NCBI RefSeq assembly: GCF_009882985.1
Contig: NZ_WTUZ01000040.1
Span: 310,001 to 374,000, forward strand
Direction of reading: 5' to 3'
Source: Paenibacillus silvestris
GTDB lineage: Bacteria; Bacillota; Bacilli; Paenibacillales; NBRC-103111
Length of the DNA stretch: 64,000 nucleotides
Position numbers and translations under genes: made by a program. Below are positions 33,571 through 42,295 of this stretch, one piece after another. The notes under the pieces were generated by a model. That model did not search any database. It was not told where the DNA came from and worked only from the letters and a program-made list of their open reading frames with translations. Within the stretch, counting starts at the first letter, position 1. Each line of letters opens with the position of its first letter.

Positions 33571-35028
33571 TTAAGCTTTAACGAAGACCGTTTTTATATC
33601 CGTATAAAATTCAATCGCAGCTTGCCCCTGCTCCCGAGAGCCTGAACTGGACTGCTTCACGCCGCCAAATGGTGCTTGCAGTTCCACACCAGCACTCTCC
33701 GCATTGATCCGAACCATGCCGGCATCAATATCATTCATGAACGTCAGCATGGTCGAAATATCTCGTGTAAAAATCGACGCGCTGAGCCCGAATTTCACGT
33801 CATTCGCGATGTGGATCGCCTCCTCCAGCGAATCCACCTTAATGAGGGCAAGCACTGGCCCGAAAATCTCTTCCTGCGCGATCGTCATCGAGCTGGAGAT
33901 GTTCTCAAAAACGGTAGGTTCAATGAAGTAGCCAGCTTCCAACTCCTGTCCCTTACCTTGCCCGCCACCGTATAGCAAAGTACCGCCTTCTTCTATTCCT
34001 TTTGCGATGTAGGAGAGCACAGTACGGAACTGATTTTCACTTGCAAGTGGGCCCATCCATGTTTCAGCCTCTAATCCAGAGCCTAGACGGATATTCTGAA
34101 CTTTCTGCAGCAGCTTGTTCTTAAAAGCCTCGTAAATCTCATGATGGACGATAACACGGCTCGTCGCTGTGCATTTCTGCCCAGAGGATTTCAGGCCCCC
34201 GCTAATCGTTGCATCCACGGCTAGGTCTAGGTCCGCATCCTGTGCTACGATAACGGGGTTCTTCCCTCCCATTTCGAGCTGGTACTTGGCTCCTCTTGCG
34301 AGAGCGCTTTGCCCGACCCTTTTCCCAACTAGGTTCGAGCCTGTAAACGTGATGCCTTGGATGTGCGGATGATCGGACATAGCCTGTCCTATGACGCTAC
34401 CATCACCCGTCACCATATTGATGACACCTGCAGGAAGACCTGCTGCATGGAAACACTCCATGAGTAAAGCAGCGGTAATCGCTGTTTCTTGCGCTGGCTT
34501 GAACACTACGGTGTTACCGTAGATTAAAGCTGGAGCCATTTTCCAGATGGGAATCGCAACTGGGAAATTCCACGGCGTGATGACGCCGACGACACCAAGC
34601 GGCACGCGTGACGTGAACATCAATGCAGCGCTATCCGTAGAAGGAATCACGTCACCAACACTGCGCATGCCTTCGCCTGCGTAATAGCGCAAAATCGCCA
34701 CACCGCGGGCGGTTTCGCCTTTCGCTTCTGGAAGCGTTTTCCCCATTTCGCGGGTCATCATTTCCGCAATTTCATCCAAACGCTGCTCTACGTGGTTGGC
34801 GACCCTAAACAAAAACTCACCCCGTGCCGCTCCTGATAATTTGCGCCAGCCCATCTTGGCCTCTCTAGCTGCACCTACAGCCTCATTCAGATCATCCAGC
34901 GTAGATTTCTGGATGTAGCCCACCGTTTCATGGCGGTTAGCCGGGTTCATACTTGCCTCAACCAAGCTGCTTGAAGCGGCTTTCCACTCACCACCTATAT
35001 AATTGAGATACGTTTTAGATTCAGCCAC
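33571..35028 (-). CDS. Aldehyde dehydrogenase, alpha-ketoglutaric semialdehyde type
   Basis: 485 residues. NAD(P) and catalytic motifs of the family are present: PWNFPVAIPIWKMAPAL, LEMGGKNP (general base Glu), SSGQKCTATSR (catalytic Cys) and QEEIFGPVLAL. Placed in a transcript with a KdgD-type dehydratase it probably oxidises 2,5-dioxovalerate to 2-oxoglutarate, the last step of glucarate/galactarate breakdown, as B. subtilis YcbD/GucD does. The stop of the UxuA-like gene is four bases upstream of its start. Confidence 0.92.
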   Translation of the reverse strand: MAESKTYLNYIGGEWKAASSSLVEASMNPANRHETVGYIQKSTLDDLNEAVGAAREAKMGWRKLSGAARGEFLFRVANHVEQRLDEIAEMMTREMGKTLPEAKGETARGVAILRYYAGEGMRSVGDVIPSTDSAALMFTSRVPLGVVGVITPWNFPVAIPIWKMAPALIYGNTVVFKPAQETAITAALLMECFHAAGLPAGVINMVTGDGSVIGQAMSDHPHIQGITFTGSNLVGKRVGQSALARGAKYQLEMGGKNPVIVAQDADLDLAVDATISGGLKSSGQKCTATSRVIVHHEIYEAFKNKLLQKVQNIRLGSGLEAETWMGPLASENQFRTVLSYIAKGIEEGGTLLYGGGQGKGQELEAGYFIEPTVFENISSSMTIAQEEIFGPVLALIKVDSLEEAIHIANDVKFGLSASIFTRDISTMLTFMNDIDAGMVRINAESAGVELQAPFGGVKQSSSGSREQGQAAIEFYTDIKTVFVKA

Positions 35029-35031
35029 TCT

Positions 35032-36033
35032 TTAGTCCCTCCCGCCTCTAAATTCAGTTAACGCCGCAAGCAGCGCTTTCACATAACCGATCGAATAAGC
35101 CCAGCCCACCCAACCCATGCCGGATTTCGAAGGATTATGCGGTGCACGGTCCATTTCAAGTGAAGTAATGTGATCCGGGTTGATACAACCGTTATAGCCG
35201 ACCTGATGCAAGGCTAATAAAATTTTCGCCATATTCATATGACCATCGTCGAGCAGCGCCTCTTCAAATGCACCCGCAGTCGCTAAACTGCCCCGAATAT
35301 TACGGAAATGAACCAACAGTATCCGATCCTTGCGCCCGTATTGATAAATCTCATCAAGAACTAAGGGTGTGCCGCCTGCTTCCCCGCGAGTCCCAACGCA
35401 GTAAACCAATCCAACATTTCTGCTAGGAAAAGAATCGATGACGCGGTGAAAACCAAGCCCGCCGAATGGGGTATTATGATGCGGTGTATCAGATGGATGT
35501 ACAGCCAGATTAACGTTGTATTCTTCTGCCAACGGCACCAATCTACCGAAGACGAGGTCAAAACGTTTCCACCACGCGTTCAATTGTTCTACGCTAGGAG
35601 GCTGCTTGTCTGGGTTCAGTTGAATAGATTCTCCCCGTACCAACGCGCCTCCGCGGTGCACAACTGTGTATTCCTCTGACATATATGGAAAAACATCGCC
35701 TGCAAACCGTTGACGAACCAGCGTGATCCCCGCTTCGCCAAATGTTTTGATGGCATTGCTCACATGCTCCAATTGAACTTCTGAACCAGGTTCCTCTGAC
35801 ATAAAACTGTTTGATATATCTGGAAGCGTCACACGGTTGATGTCCATCCCATGTGAACGGATTCTTCGTTTTAGCTTAATTAACTGATCGAGATCTGGAT
35901 AACCGAGTTCCTTCACGCCTGGAAAAGAAGAACCCCGCGTAAAATCTATACAATCGACGCCAAGTTGGCACATTTGTTTCAAATCGCTATCGGACAGCTC
36001 ACAAGTTGGAACTTGAATCGACACCTTCATCAT
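35032..36033 (-). CDS. Mannonate dehydratase (UxuA)-family TIM-barrel enzyme
   Basis: 333 residues. Metal-ligand segments matching UxuA are seen: NLAVHPSDTPHHN (His), GLVYCVGTRGEAGG (Cys), ILLVHFRNIRG (His), LLDDGHMNMAKI and CINPDHITSLE (Asp). True UxuA dehydrates D-mannonate to 2-keto-3-deoxygluconate using Mn2+. Here it lies between a glucarate-pathway dehydratase and an aldehyde dehydrogenase, so a different sugar acid may be the substrate. Start has AGGAGGTAATGAACA before it. Confidence 0.8.
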   Translation of the reverse strand: MMKVSIQVPTCELSDSDLKQMCQLGVDCIDFTRGSSFPGVKELGYPDLDQLIKLKRRIRSHGMDINRVTLPDISNSFMSEEPGSEVQLEHVSNAIKTFGEAGITLVRQRFAGDVFPYMSEEYTVVHRGGALVRGESIQLNPDKQPPSVEQLNAWWKRFDLVFGRLVPLAEEYNVNLAVHPSDTPHHNTPFGGLGFHRVIDSFPSRNVGLVYCVGTRGEAGGTPLVLDEIYQYGRKDRILLVHFRNIRGSLATAGAFEEALLDDGHMNMAKILLALHQVGYNGCINPDHITSLEMDRAPHNPSKSGMGWVGWAYSIGYVKALLAALTEFRGGRD

Positions 36034-36046
36034 TGTTCATTACCTC

Positions 36047-36973
36047 CTATATGTTATGGGTAGATGCGATCAAGTCCATGCTTTTCTGGATAATCACTTC
36101 CAACTGCACATAATGCTCACGCTCAACTTGCACTAGCGGTGCACGAACTTGTAAGCCAACCGGCAAACCAACGATTTCCATCCCTGCCTTAATCAGTGAA
36201 ACCGCATAGCCTTTGCGCTGTTGACGGATACGATGAATCGGTAAGATCACTTCGCGATAAATCGCTTGCAGCAGTTCCTGGTTGCCACCAATGAGACTCT
36301 CATGATATTTTCTCGAAACCTGCGGGATATAATTGGAAATTGCTGATGAATAGGAATGGAAGCCAAGCGCATGATAGGCAGGCATAGTGAGCTCCGCAAG
36401 CGGCATCCCGTTCATCCATTGCAGCTTGTTTCCAAGCGATTGCACGAATTCGATATTAAGTTCGAAGTTACCTAAACCATCCTTGAACCCGATGACGTTC
36501 GGCAGATTCGCCAATTTTTCAAGTGTAGTTAACGTAAATACCGAATTATCGCGTTGATAAATGATGACGGGCAATGCCGTGCTCTGAGCGAGAGTTCGAT
36601 AGTAGTGATACAATCCTTCCTGTTCAGGAATAATGAGGTAAGGCGGCAGCAGCAGCAACCCGTCTGCGCCAAGTTTTTCCGCCAGTTGGACGCGTTCAAT
36701 CGCTTCCTTCAAATTGCCCCCTGCTCCTGCAAATACGGGCACTTTTCCCGCAGAAACAGAGACTCCGATCCCAACTAGCTGCTCATATTCTTTGATATCC
36801 AGAGATTGAAATTCGCCAGAACCCGCACAAACAAATACAGAATCTAAGCCACCTGCCAATAAAAATTGTACATTTGTTTCGAACGCTTTTTCATTCACAT
36901 TCTCGTTATGATCAAACGGTGTTACCGGAAATCCCATAATTCCTGACAGCGATACCTGATTCTCGCTTCCCAT
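36047..36973 (-). CDS. kdgD: 5-dehydro-4-deoxyglucarate dehydratase (DapA superfamily)
   Basis: 308 residues from ATG 36973, which has AAAGGGGC eight bases upstream; an earlier in-frame start would add an unusual 17-residue tail. KdgD landmarks are strong: GIMGFPVTPFDHNENVNE, VCAGSGEFQSLDIKEYE, VIIYQRDNSVFTL, NVIGFKDGLGNFELNI (Schiff-base Lys), SYSSAISNYIP and RQQRKGYAVSLIKAGME. It converts 5-keto-4-deoxyglucarate into 2,5-dioxovalerate and CO2. First gene of the operon; a divergent AraC gene is 139 bases away. Confidence 0.9.
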   Translation of the reverse strand: MGSENQVSLSGIMGFPVTPFDHNENVNEKAFETNVQFLLAGGLDSVFVCAGSGEFQSLDIKEYEQLVGIGVSVSAGKVPVFAGAGGNLKEAIERVQLAEKLGADGLLLLPPYLIIPEQEGLYHYYRTLAQSTALPVIIYQRDNSVFTLTTLEKLANLPNVIGFKDGLGNFELNIEFVQSLGNKLQWMNGMPLAELTMPAYHALGFHSYSSAISNYIPQVSRKYHESLIGGNQELLQAIYREVILPIHRIRQQRKGYAVSLIKAGMEIVGLPVGLQVRAPLVQVEREHYVQLEVIIQKSMDLIASTHNI

Positions 36974-37070
36974 ATCGAACAGCCCCTTTGCGTTATCGTC
37001 CACCTCATTATAGAAAAGGAACATGGCGTCAGTCTTTGTAAAAACACGCCGCTTTTTTTCAAAAATTACA

Positions 37071-37079
37071 TGATATAAT
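37071..37079 (+). promoter_or_regulatory. Extended -10 promoter of the AraC regulator
   Basis: TGATATAAT is a perfect extended -10 (TG-N-TATAAT), 34 bases before the preferred start at 37113. No good -35 is needed with this type. Confidence 0.5.
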
Positions 37080-37112
37080 AGATGTCAGCTTACCAGAGGG
37101 GTGATCACTTTC

Positions 37113-38066
37113 GTGCTGAGCCATACCGTTTATTCTCGAAGCAATTTATACCTCAACCAACATCTGGATCAGCTGCAAGGGGCGTCCGCATCCATCTTTG
37201 TTCATTATTGGGGTGCGAAACCGCAGCATAAAGGGAATATCCCCCATGCGCATTCCTTTTTTGAGATTTGTTATGTTGTCCAAGGTGAAGGCGTTTACTT
37301 CTCAGATGGAGTAACCTATCCGCTGCGTGCTGGAACGCTGTATTGTTCCAAACCCGAGAGCAGACACTATATACAAAGCGATGAGGGCATGCTGCTGCTA
37401 TTTTTTGCCATTGAGCCTGTAGCGTCCGAATCCAGCGAAGCTTTTATTCGCGATTTTCATCAATTGAGTGCTTATCCGCACTTATTCATCCCGAATGCCG
37501 AGCAGACTACGCCTGCGCTCATTTGGCAAGCACTGCTTATCCAGGCGGCCGAGTCTGAAATTCGCTACAAAGAATCCATTGAACATCTAGCCTATACACT
37601 TGTTATAAGTTGTATCAGCTTATTTCTGCATCACTGCGTCTCTGGCGATACGGCTTCATCTACGGCGATCTCAGAGCTGCAAGGCACTCTCAAACGGGCA
37701 AAAGAATATATACAGACACATCTTACTAAGAAAATAGCACTTTCAGATGTAGCCCATAACCTGCATGTATCCGAGCGGCAGCTTTCCCGCCTAATGGCGG
37801 AAGAATTAGGTCAATCCTTTCCTTCGGTCGTCAAAACAGAAAGAGTCAAAAGGGCCGCCTATTTGCTCGGTTACACGGACATTCCACTGAAACAAATTGC
37901 AGAAGATACTGGCTTTGAAAGCATCCACTATTTTACTCAAGTCTTCACGAAAGAAATGGGCACTCCGCCAAGCAACTTTCGCAAAAATTGTCTCAACTCC
38001 GAATCTGTCGATGACTGGATTCACAAATATTTAGAACAAGTGGCAACGCGGTATCAAAAAAATTGA
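37113..38066 (+). CDS. AraC-family regulator of the aldarate operon
   Basis: 317 residues. GTG 37113 is preferred because AGAGGGGTGATC, close to the 16S complement, ends six bases upstream; the GTG at 37101 is inside that site. N-terminal cupin sensor (KGNIPHAHSFFEICYVVQGE) and C-terminal AraC domain (KIALSDVAHNLHVSERQLSR, IPLKQIAEDTGFESIHYFTQ). It is divergent from kdgD and is the probable activator of the three-gene operon, with a sugar acid as ligand. Confidence 0.88.
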   Translation: MLSHTVYSRSNLYLNQHLDQLQGASASIFVHYWGAKPQHKGNIPHAHSFFEICYVVQGEGVYFSDGVTYPLRAGTLYCSKPESRHYIQSDEGMLLLFFAIEPVASESSEAFIRDFHQLSAYPHLFIPNAEQTTPALIWQALLIQAAESEIRYKESIEHLAYTLVISCISLFLHHCVSGDTASSTAISELQGTLKRAKEYIQTHLTKKIALSDVAHNLHVSERQLSRLMAEELGQSFPSVVKTERVKRAAYLLGYTDIPLKQIAEDTGFESIHYFTQVFTKEMGTPPSNFRKNCLNSESVDDWIHKYLEQVATRYQKN

Positions 38067-38121
38067 CTTTGCATCCAAATCCCGCATTGAACGTATACAA
38101 GATGCAAAGGAGTTGTAAATC

Positions 38122-38967
38122 ATGTTGGAATCTAGAGAGCAATTGCTGCAAGAGCTGAACGTTATACAAACTTGGGAGTCGGAGCAGAAGGATTTGTGGT
38201 TTTGGGAGAAAATTGGGCGTCTGCCTTTTCAATTGTTAGATCGATTGACACCTAAATTTTTGAACAAGAAGATTAGCGAGGCTTTGAATGAACTAGGAAA
38301 TTATTTGCAGGCAGGTGGCCGCTATCTCATTTCTGAAGGGGGAACATTGCGCCATATCGCTGAAGTTCGTCAGCGTGTTGAGGGAAATCAACCGGCGCAT
38401 ACCGAGATTGTTGCAATTGAAGATGTGGGGACCCTGCCACTTCGCATCCTTGATCAAGCCGCAGATGAGATTATTCACAATCGGACGAAATTAGCTACGC
38501 TCCAAGGAGCAACGACGGGAATTGGCGGTATTTTGACCTTAGCCATCGACATTCCAGCTGTTCTCGGCCTGTCTTTGAAAACGATTCAAGAGCTGGCCAT
38601 CTGTTATGGTTATGATCCCAAAATCAAGCAGGAACGGATATTTACGATTAAATGCATGCAATTCTCTTCGGCAGATATCGTCGGCAAGAAAGCGATCCTT
38701 GATGAGCTTAGCGACTATGCGGCCAATGATCAAGCAGATGCGCAGATGATTTCACAGCTGCAGGGCTGGCGGGAAGTATTTGCTACCTACCGCGACAATT
38801 GGGGTTGGAAGAAACTGTTTCAGATGATTCCTATTGCCGGCATCCTCTTCGGGGCATGGATTAATCGCGGTACGCTGAAGGATGTAGGTGAATCCGCAAA
38901 AATGCTGTACAGAAAGCGGAGAATTCTCGAACGCCTTAACGAATTAGAACGGGAAAACATGGAATAA
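38122..38967 (+). CDS. EcsC-family protein
   Basis: 281 residues with the EcsC family signature ATTGIGGILTLAIDIPAVLG in the middle and DVVG-like IVGKKAILDELSDY after it. EcsC was found with the EcsAB ABC transporter in B. subtilis, but its function is not known. Here it is alone. ATG 55 bases after the AraC gene, with AAAGGAG nine bases upstream. Confidence 0.88.
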   Translation: MLESREQLLQELNVIQTWESEQKDLWFWEKIGRLPFQLLDRLTPKFLNKKISEALNELGNYLQAGGRYLISEGGTLRHIAEVRQRVEGNQPAHTEIVAIEDVGTLPLRILDQAADEIIHNRTKLATLQGATTGIGGILTLAIDIPAVLGLSLKTIQELAICYGYDPKIKQERIFTIKCMQFSSADIVGKKAILDELSDYAANDQADAQMISQLQGWREVFATYRDNWGWKKLFQMIPIAGILFGAWINRGTLKDVGESAKMLYRKRRILERLNELERENME

Positions 38968-39040
38968 TCCCCTGCTGGCTTGAAACTAAACAGGTCTCCA
39001 TTCGTATTAAAAATTAAAACGATTGGAGGCTTGCTGATAC

Positions 39041-39229
39041 ATGATAAAACATTTACTTAAGAAACTATTAGGCTCCTTTTTCCATTCCAAACACCGAGGT
39101 TATCGTCATAATAGCTCTCATAGGGTTCAATATGGTCGTCGTCACTCTTCATCCGATCGGCATTACGGTAATGGTCACAGCCAGCAAGGTCATGGTTATT
39201 ACCGTAATAGACAACATAGTTCAAGTTAA
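39041..39229 (+). CDS. Small His/Arg/Ser-rich protein
   Basis: 62 residues with 12 His, 10 Arg and many Ser and Tyr in the repeated pattern YRHNSSHR, RRHSSSDRHYGNGHS, YYRNRQHSSS. ATTGGAGGCTTGCTGATAC precedes the ATG. Such composition recalls metal-binding His-rich or spore-coat/spore-crust small proteins. No family recognised. A terminator follows at once, so it is an independent transcript. Confidence 0.55.
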   Translation: MIKHLLKKLLGSFFHSKHRGYRHNSSHRVQYGRRHSSSDRHYGNGHSQQGHGYYRNRQHSSS

Positions 39230-39233
39230 GCCA

Positions 39234-39257
39234 AAGCCGCGAAAGTGGCTTTTTTTG
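39234..39257 (+). terminator. Intrinsic terminator of the His-rich miniprotein gene
   Basis: AAGCCGC, GAAA tetraloop, GTGGCTT, then T7. Confidence 0.85.
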
Positions 39258-39264
39258 TTTGCCA

Positions 39265-40095
39265 TTATGCAAGAATCGCTTCTAGCTCATCAATGAATGC
39301 TTGCGTACTCGTGTAGGAGGCATCTACCTGGAGCAGCTTGCGAAGCATTCGTTTCGTAGCCGGTGTGAGCTCGAGCTCCTCCTCCCAGCTTTTGACGCTT
39401 TCCACAAGCACCTCTGACGATTCGAAGGTTGAATACAACATAAAGAGTACAAAGTGACCGATCGCATAAAGATCAGATGTCACTTCAGTTGCTCGCCGCC
39501 GCTGCAGCGCCTCGTCTGTTCCATCATCCTGCAAAGCTGGATCTCCAATTCTTGCGGCCAAGCCAAAATCAATTAAATGAATTCGCTCCCCCTGCAGAAT
39601 AACATTAGGTATCCGGATATCGCGATGGACAAAGCCCATCTTATGCAGATACAACACCACTTGCATGAGCTTGCGAATCAGGATTAACGCTTCTTCTTCC
39701 GAAAATTTCGCGCCTCTTTCAAAAATCAAATCTTCAACTGTTCGACCTTTCACATAGTGCATAACCATAAACATGTGTTTATTTTCCTGAAAAGACGATA
39801 GACAGCTAGGAATGGAAGGATGCTGCAGTTGGCGCATAATTTCGGTCTCCTGCCGCAGCAAGTCGCGACCTAGCTGTCCCTTACTCGGTTTCGCCTGCTT
39901 AACTACGAGCTCTGTGCCAGTCCGGATGTCTTGACACAGGTAGGTCAACCCGTAACTTCCCAGCCCTAGAAAGCGCAGGATACGATATTGACCATGCAGC
40001 AATTTCCCCTCTTGCAGCGGATAGTCGATCCAAGCGGAGTACACTTTTTTCACATAAGCAATCAATCCCGTAATCACACCTTTTTTTTCAATCAT
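39265..40095 (-). CDS. Ser/Thr protein kinase (Hanks type), PrkD/YbdM-like
   Basis: 276 residues. Kinase motifs: Gly loop GLGSYG (44-49), Lys66 in VVKQAK, HRDIRIPNV (157-165; catalytic Asp159, Lys replaced by Arg in the usual HRDLK), and DFGLA (176-180). No membrane helix or extracellular sensor; probably a cytoplasmic kinase close to B. subtilis YbdM (PrkD). Its ATG overlaps the stop of the DUF2812 gene (ATGA), so translation is coupled, and the PadR regulator lies upstream. Confidence 0.9.
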   Translation of the reverse strand: MIEKKGVITGLIAYVKKVYSAWIDYPLQEGKLLHGQYRILRFLGLGSYGLTYLCQDIRTGTELVVKQAKPSKGQLGRDLLRQETEIMRQLQHPSIPSCLSSFQENKHMFMVMHYVKGRTVEDLIFERGAKFSEEEALILIRKLMQVVLYLHKMGFVHRDIRIPNVILQGERIHLIDFGLAARIGDPALQDDGTDEALQRRRATEVTSDLYAIGHFVLFMLYSTFESSEVLVESVKSWEEELELTPATKRMLRKLLQVDASYTSTQAFIDELEAILA

Positions 40096-40658
40096 TGTTC
40101 ATCGAGATTTTTGATTTTTTGTTGAAATCGCAAGCAGCCGTAGGCTAACAAGAGAACACAGAATAATTCGATCGGCACCAAGAACGTCATTGTGCTTCCG
40201 ACTACTTGTGAGCTTTTTTCGGTAAATAGCTTAGGCGCATTCACGAGCAGCAACACCAAGTTGGCTAAGGCAACGACACCCAAAGTGAGTTGAACTCTTT
40301 TGAATAACAGCTTCAACGACAAACGGTCCGTATAAATATCATACGATTCCTCTTCACGAAACGGTTTCCTGAAATAATGCCAGCCAAAAAGTGAATCTAC
40401 ATGCTCCCAACCTGAATCTTCAAAAAGAGCCTTATATTCATCAAGCTTATCTGTACCGCTGATTTTTTGGTAATCCATGCGATATACATAACGAACCGTG
40501 CTGTTCTTCTCAAAGCGATTGCAAAATACTCCAGGTTTAAGCAAATGTAGACCTTGTGCGGACAAGTCGGTTAGCCACGTCTCATCCTTCTCATAATTCC
40601 ATACAAATGAAAATCTAGTCCGGTATTCGAATTGGTTACTTAGCGTATTGGTTTTCAT
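40092..40658 (-). CDS. DUF2812 membrane protein
   Basis: 188 residues. The N-terminal soluble part (YEKDETWLTDLSAQGLHLL, VYRMDYQKIS, GWEHVDSLFGWHYFRK) is the DUF2812 signature, and two membrane helices follow at about 128-148 and 160-178. DUF2812 genes are commonly found with PadR genes in Firmicutes, as here (14 bases apart). Function unknown. The stop overlaps the kinase start. Confidence 0.88.
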   Translation of the reverse strand: MKTNTLSNQFEYRTRFSFVWNYEKDETWLTDLSAQGLHLLKPGVFCNRFEKNSTVRYVYRMDYQKISGTDKLDEYKALFEDSGWEHVDSLFGWHYFRKPFREEESYDIYTDRLSLKLLFKRVQLTLGVVALANLVLLLVNAPKLFTEKSSQVVGSTMTFLVPIELFCVLLLAYGCLRFQQKIKNLDEQ

Positions 40659-40672
40659 TCGCTCTCCCTCTC

Positions 40673-41011
40673 CTACTCCACATTTGCGATGGCCGATCTC
40701 GCATTCGACAATAATTCTTCCATACGATCCATTTCTGCTTTCAAAACGTTCCTCCCCAGCTCGGTTATCGCGTACAGCTTGCGACGTGAATCAGCACCTA
40801 CCTCAGTTTCTGGCGCGTTCTCGATTAGCCCTTTTTTCTGCAGCGTATTTAAAGCTGTATACAAGGTACCTGCACCTATGCGCACCCTGCCGGCGCTCAT
40901 CTTCTCGACATCCTGCATCATTGCGTAACCGTGTGCTGCGCGGGGATACAATGTCACTAGAATATAATAAAATGCTTCCGTCAATGGCAGTAAATCTTTG
41001 GAAAACTCCAA
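40673..41011 (-). CDS. PadR-family transcriptional regulator
   Basis: 112 residues from TTG 41011, chosen because GGAGGTGAG lies at normal distance upstream and PadR proteins are about 105-115 residues; longer readings give no PadR-like N-terminus. Winged helix features: PLTEAFYYILVTLYPRAAHG, GYAMMQDVEKMSAGRVRIGA, GTLYTALNTLQKKGLIENAP. It should repress its own operon through the TATATCG motifs upstream and respond to an unknown ligand, releasing DUF2812 and the kinase. Confidence 0.9.
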   Translation of the reverse strand: MEFSKDLLPLTEAFYYILVTLYPRAAHGYAMMQDVEKMSAGRVRIGAGTLYTALNTLQKKGLIENAPETEVGADSRRKLYAITELGRNVLKAEMDRMEELLSNARSAIANVE

Positions 41012-41041
41012 GTGCTTCTCACCTCCTACTTCCGATAATCG

Positions 41042-41109
41042 TATATCGCCTTCTGTTATATCGAACAACAATGTATCATATATCGATATAATAACGCATG
41101 ATATATCGA
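41042..41109. promoter_or_regulatory. PadR operator region: four TATATCG motifs
   Basis: TATATCG(A/C) occurs at 41042, 41057, 41079 and 41102. The third forms a perfect 12-base palindrome TATATCGATATA (41079-41090). Spacing is 15, 22 and 23 bases. The cluster lies directly upstream of the PadR start. Confidence 0.65.
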
Positions 41110-41132
41110 GTGTCAATATAGTTGGCGAAAAT

Positions 41133-41166
41133 AAAAGAGACTGCCGATACATTCGGGCAGTCTCTT
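41133..41166 (-). terminator. Intrinsic terminator of the germination operon
   Basis: Stem AGAGACTGCC / GGCAGTCTCT followed by TTTTATTTTC on the minus strand. Confidence 0.85.
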
Positions 41167-41185
41167 AGGCTAACTCTGTAAACAC

Positions 41186-42295
41186 TTATGGGGTCGACTG
41201 CATACGTAATTTCTTCCGTTTCATAAGCGCCAAAACAAGCAGCAGAAGCGGACCTACCACCATGAAAATCGGGAAAATAAAAGGAGCCGCTACTTTTACC
41301 GGGAAAATGACGGAAATCTCCTCATAATTAAAGGGGATTAATGAGACTAGCATGACGATTGCCGCAATCACCCATGTCGCTTTTCTCCAGTCTTTTAAAC
41401 CAAAAAGCTGTGATGTGCCATAGCTTGAAACAAACAAATATAACGATAATTTCGTAAAAACACTCATGATCCATATCGTAACAACGATGGCGTCCAGGTT
41501 CTCGATGATGCCGCCAATAGAAATCGAGCGAACGATCATAAGCATGGGATACGTGTAATTGGCAGCCACGTTTTGTCCGAACATTAATATGCTGAAAACA
41601 ACGGATATTAAGGTTACGACTCCTGAGAGCAGAACCCCTCCTACCGCATGGCGCACTATTTGCTTTCGCTGGGCGACAAAAGCAATCAGCATGAGCAGCA
41701 TAATACAATCGCCTAAAAAGGCTGCCGCTGGCAGTGCACCTTTCATCAACGGCAGTAAGCCGGTATCGATATAGATCGGCAGCAACCGATCCTTGTCCAG
41801 TTGATTCAATGCTAGAAACAAAGGTCCTATGATGCCAATCAAGATAATGGGGCCTGTTAATTCACAAATACGTGCAATCACGCCAACACCATGTACAGTC
41901 GGATAGAGCACAACAAGAAACATCGGGATTTGGATAAAAAACACGGGCGTCCTCGGCATGATTGTTCCTGTAATAAATAAACTGAATTGCTTTAATATCA
42001 CGGTAAGGATGACGATCCATACCAGTAAATACAGAAAGGATATGACCCCGCCCAGCCATTTTCCAAGCAAAATTCGGTTAAATTCAATGAGTGATTTGTC
42101 AGGAAAAATCGAAGCTAGTTTCCCACAAACATAGGCTATACCTGTCGCCATCGCGATAGAAAGAAGTAAGGAAAACCATGCATCCTGTTTGGCCAATTGA
42201 ATGGCTGGAGCCGTGGTCAATAGAATGGTCATAATCACTTGACTGCTTACCATCATCCAAAAGATTTGACGGTTTGTTAAAACCATATCATTCAT
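41186..42295 (-). CDS. Spore germination permease, GerAB/GerKB type
   Basis: 369 residues from ATG 42295 (GAAAGGGGG upstream; an in-frame upstream start gives an unlikely 14-residue tail). About ten membrane helices; the start NDMVLTNRQIFWMMVSSQVI is typical of the B subunit of GerA-type receptors (APC superfamily). It is the germinant-binding subunit in the spore inner membrane. It overlaps the 3' end of the C-subunit gene by 8 bases. Confidence 0.92.
   Translation of the reverse strand: MNDMVLTNRQIFWMMVSSQVIMTILLTTAPAIQLAKQDAWFSLLLSIAMATGIAYVCGKLASIFPDKSLIEFNRILLGKWLGGVISFLYLLVWIVILTVILKQFSLFITGTIMPRTPVFFIQIPMFLVVLYPTVHGVGVIARICELTGPIILIGIIGPLFLALNQLDKDRLLPIYIDTGLLPLMKGALPAAAFLGDCIMLLMLIAFVAQRKQIVRHAVGGVLLSGVVTLISVVFSILMFGQNVAANYTYPMLMIVRSISIGGIIENLDAIVVTIWIMSVFTKLSLYLFVSSYGTSQLFGLKDWRKATWVIAAIVMLVSLIPFNYEEISVIFPVKVAAPFIFPIFMVVGPLLLLVLALMKRKKLRMQSTP

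Noticed and set aside
40648..41091. 147-residue plus-strand ORF opposite padR
   Set aside because: Antisense shadow of the PadR gene and its operator region; low-complexity, no family features.
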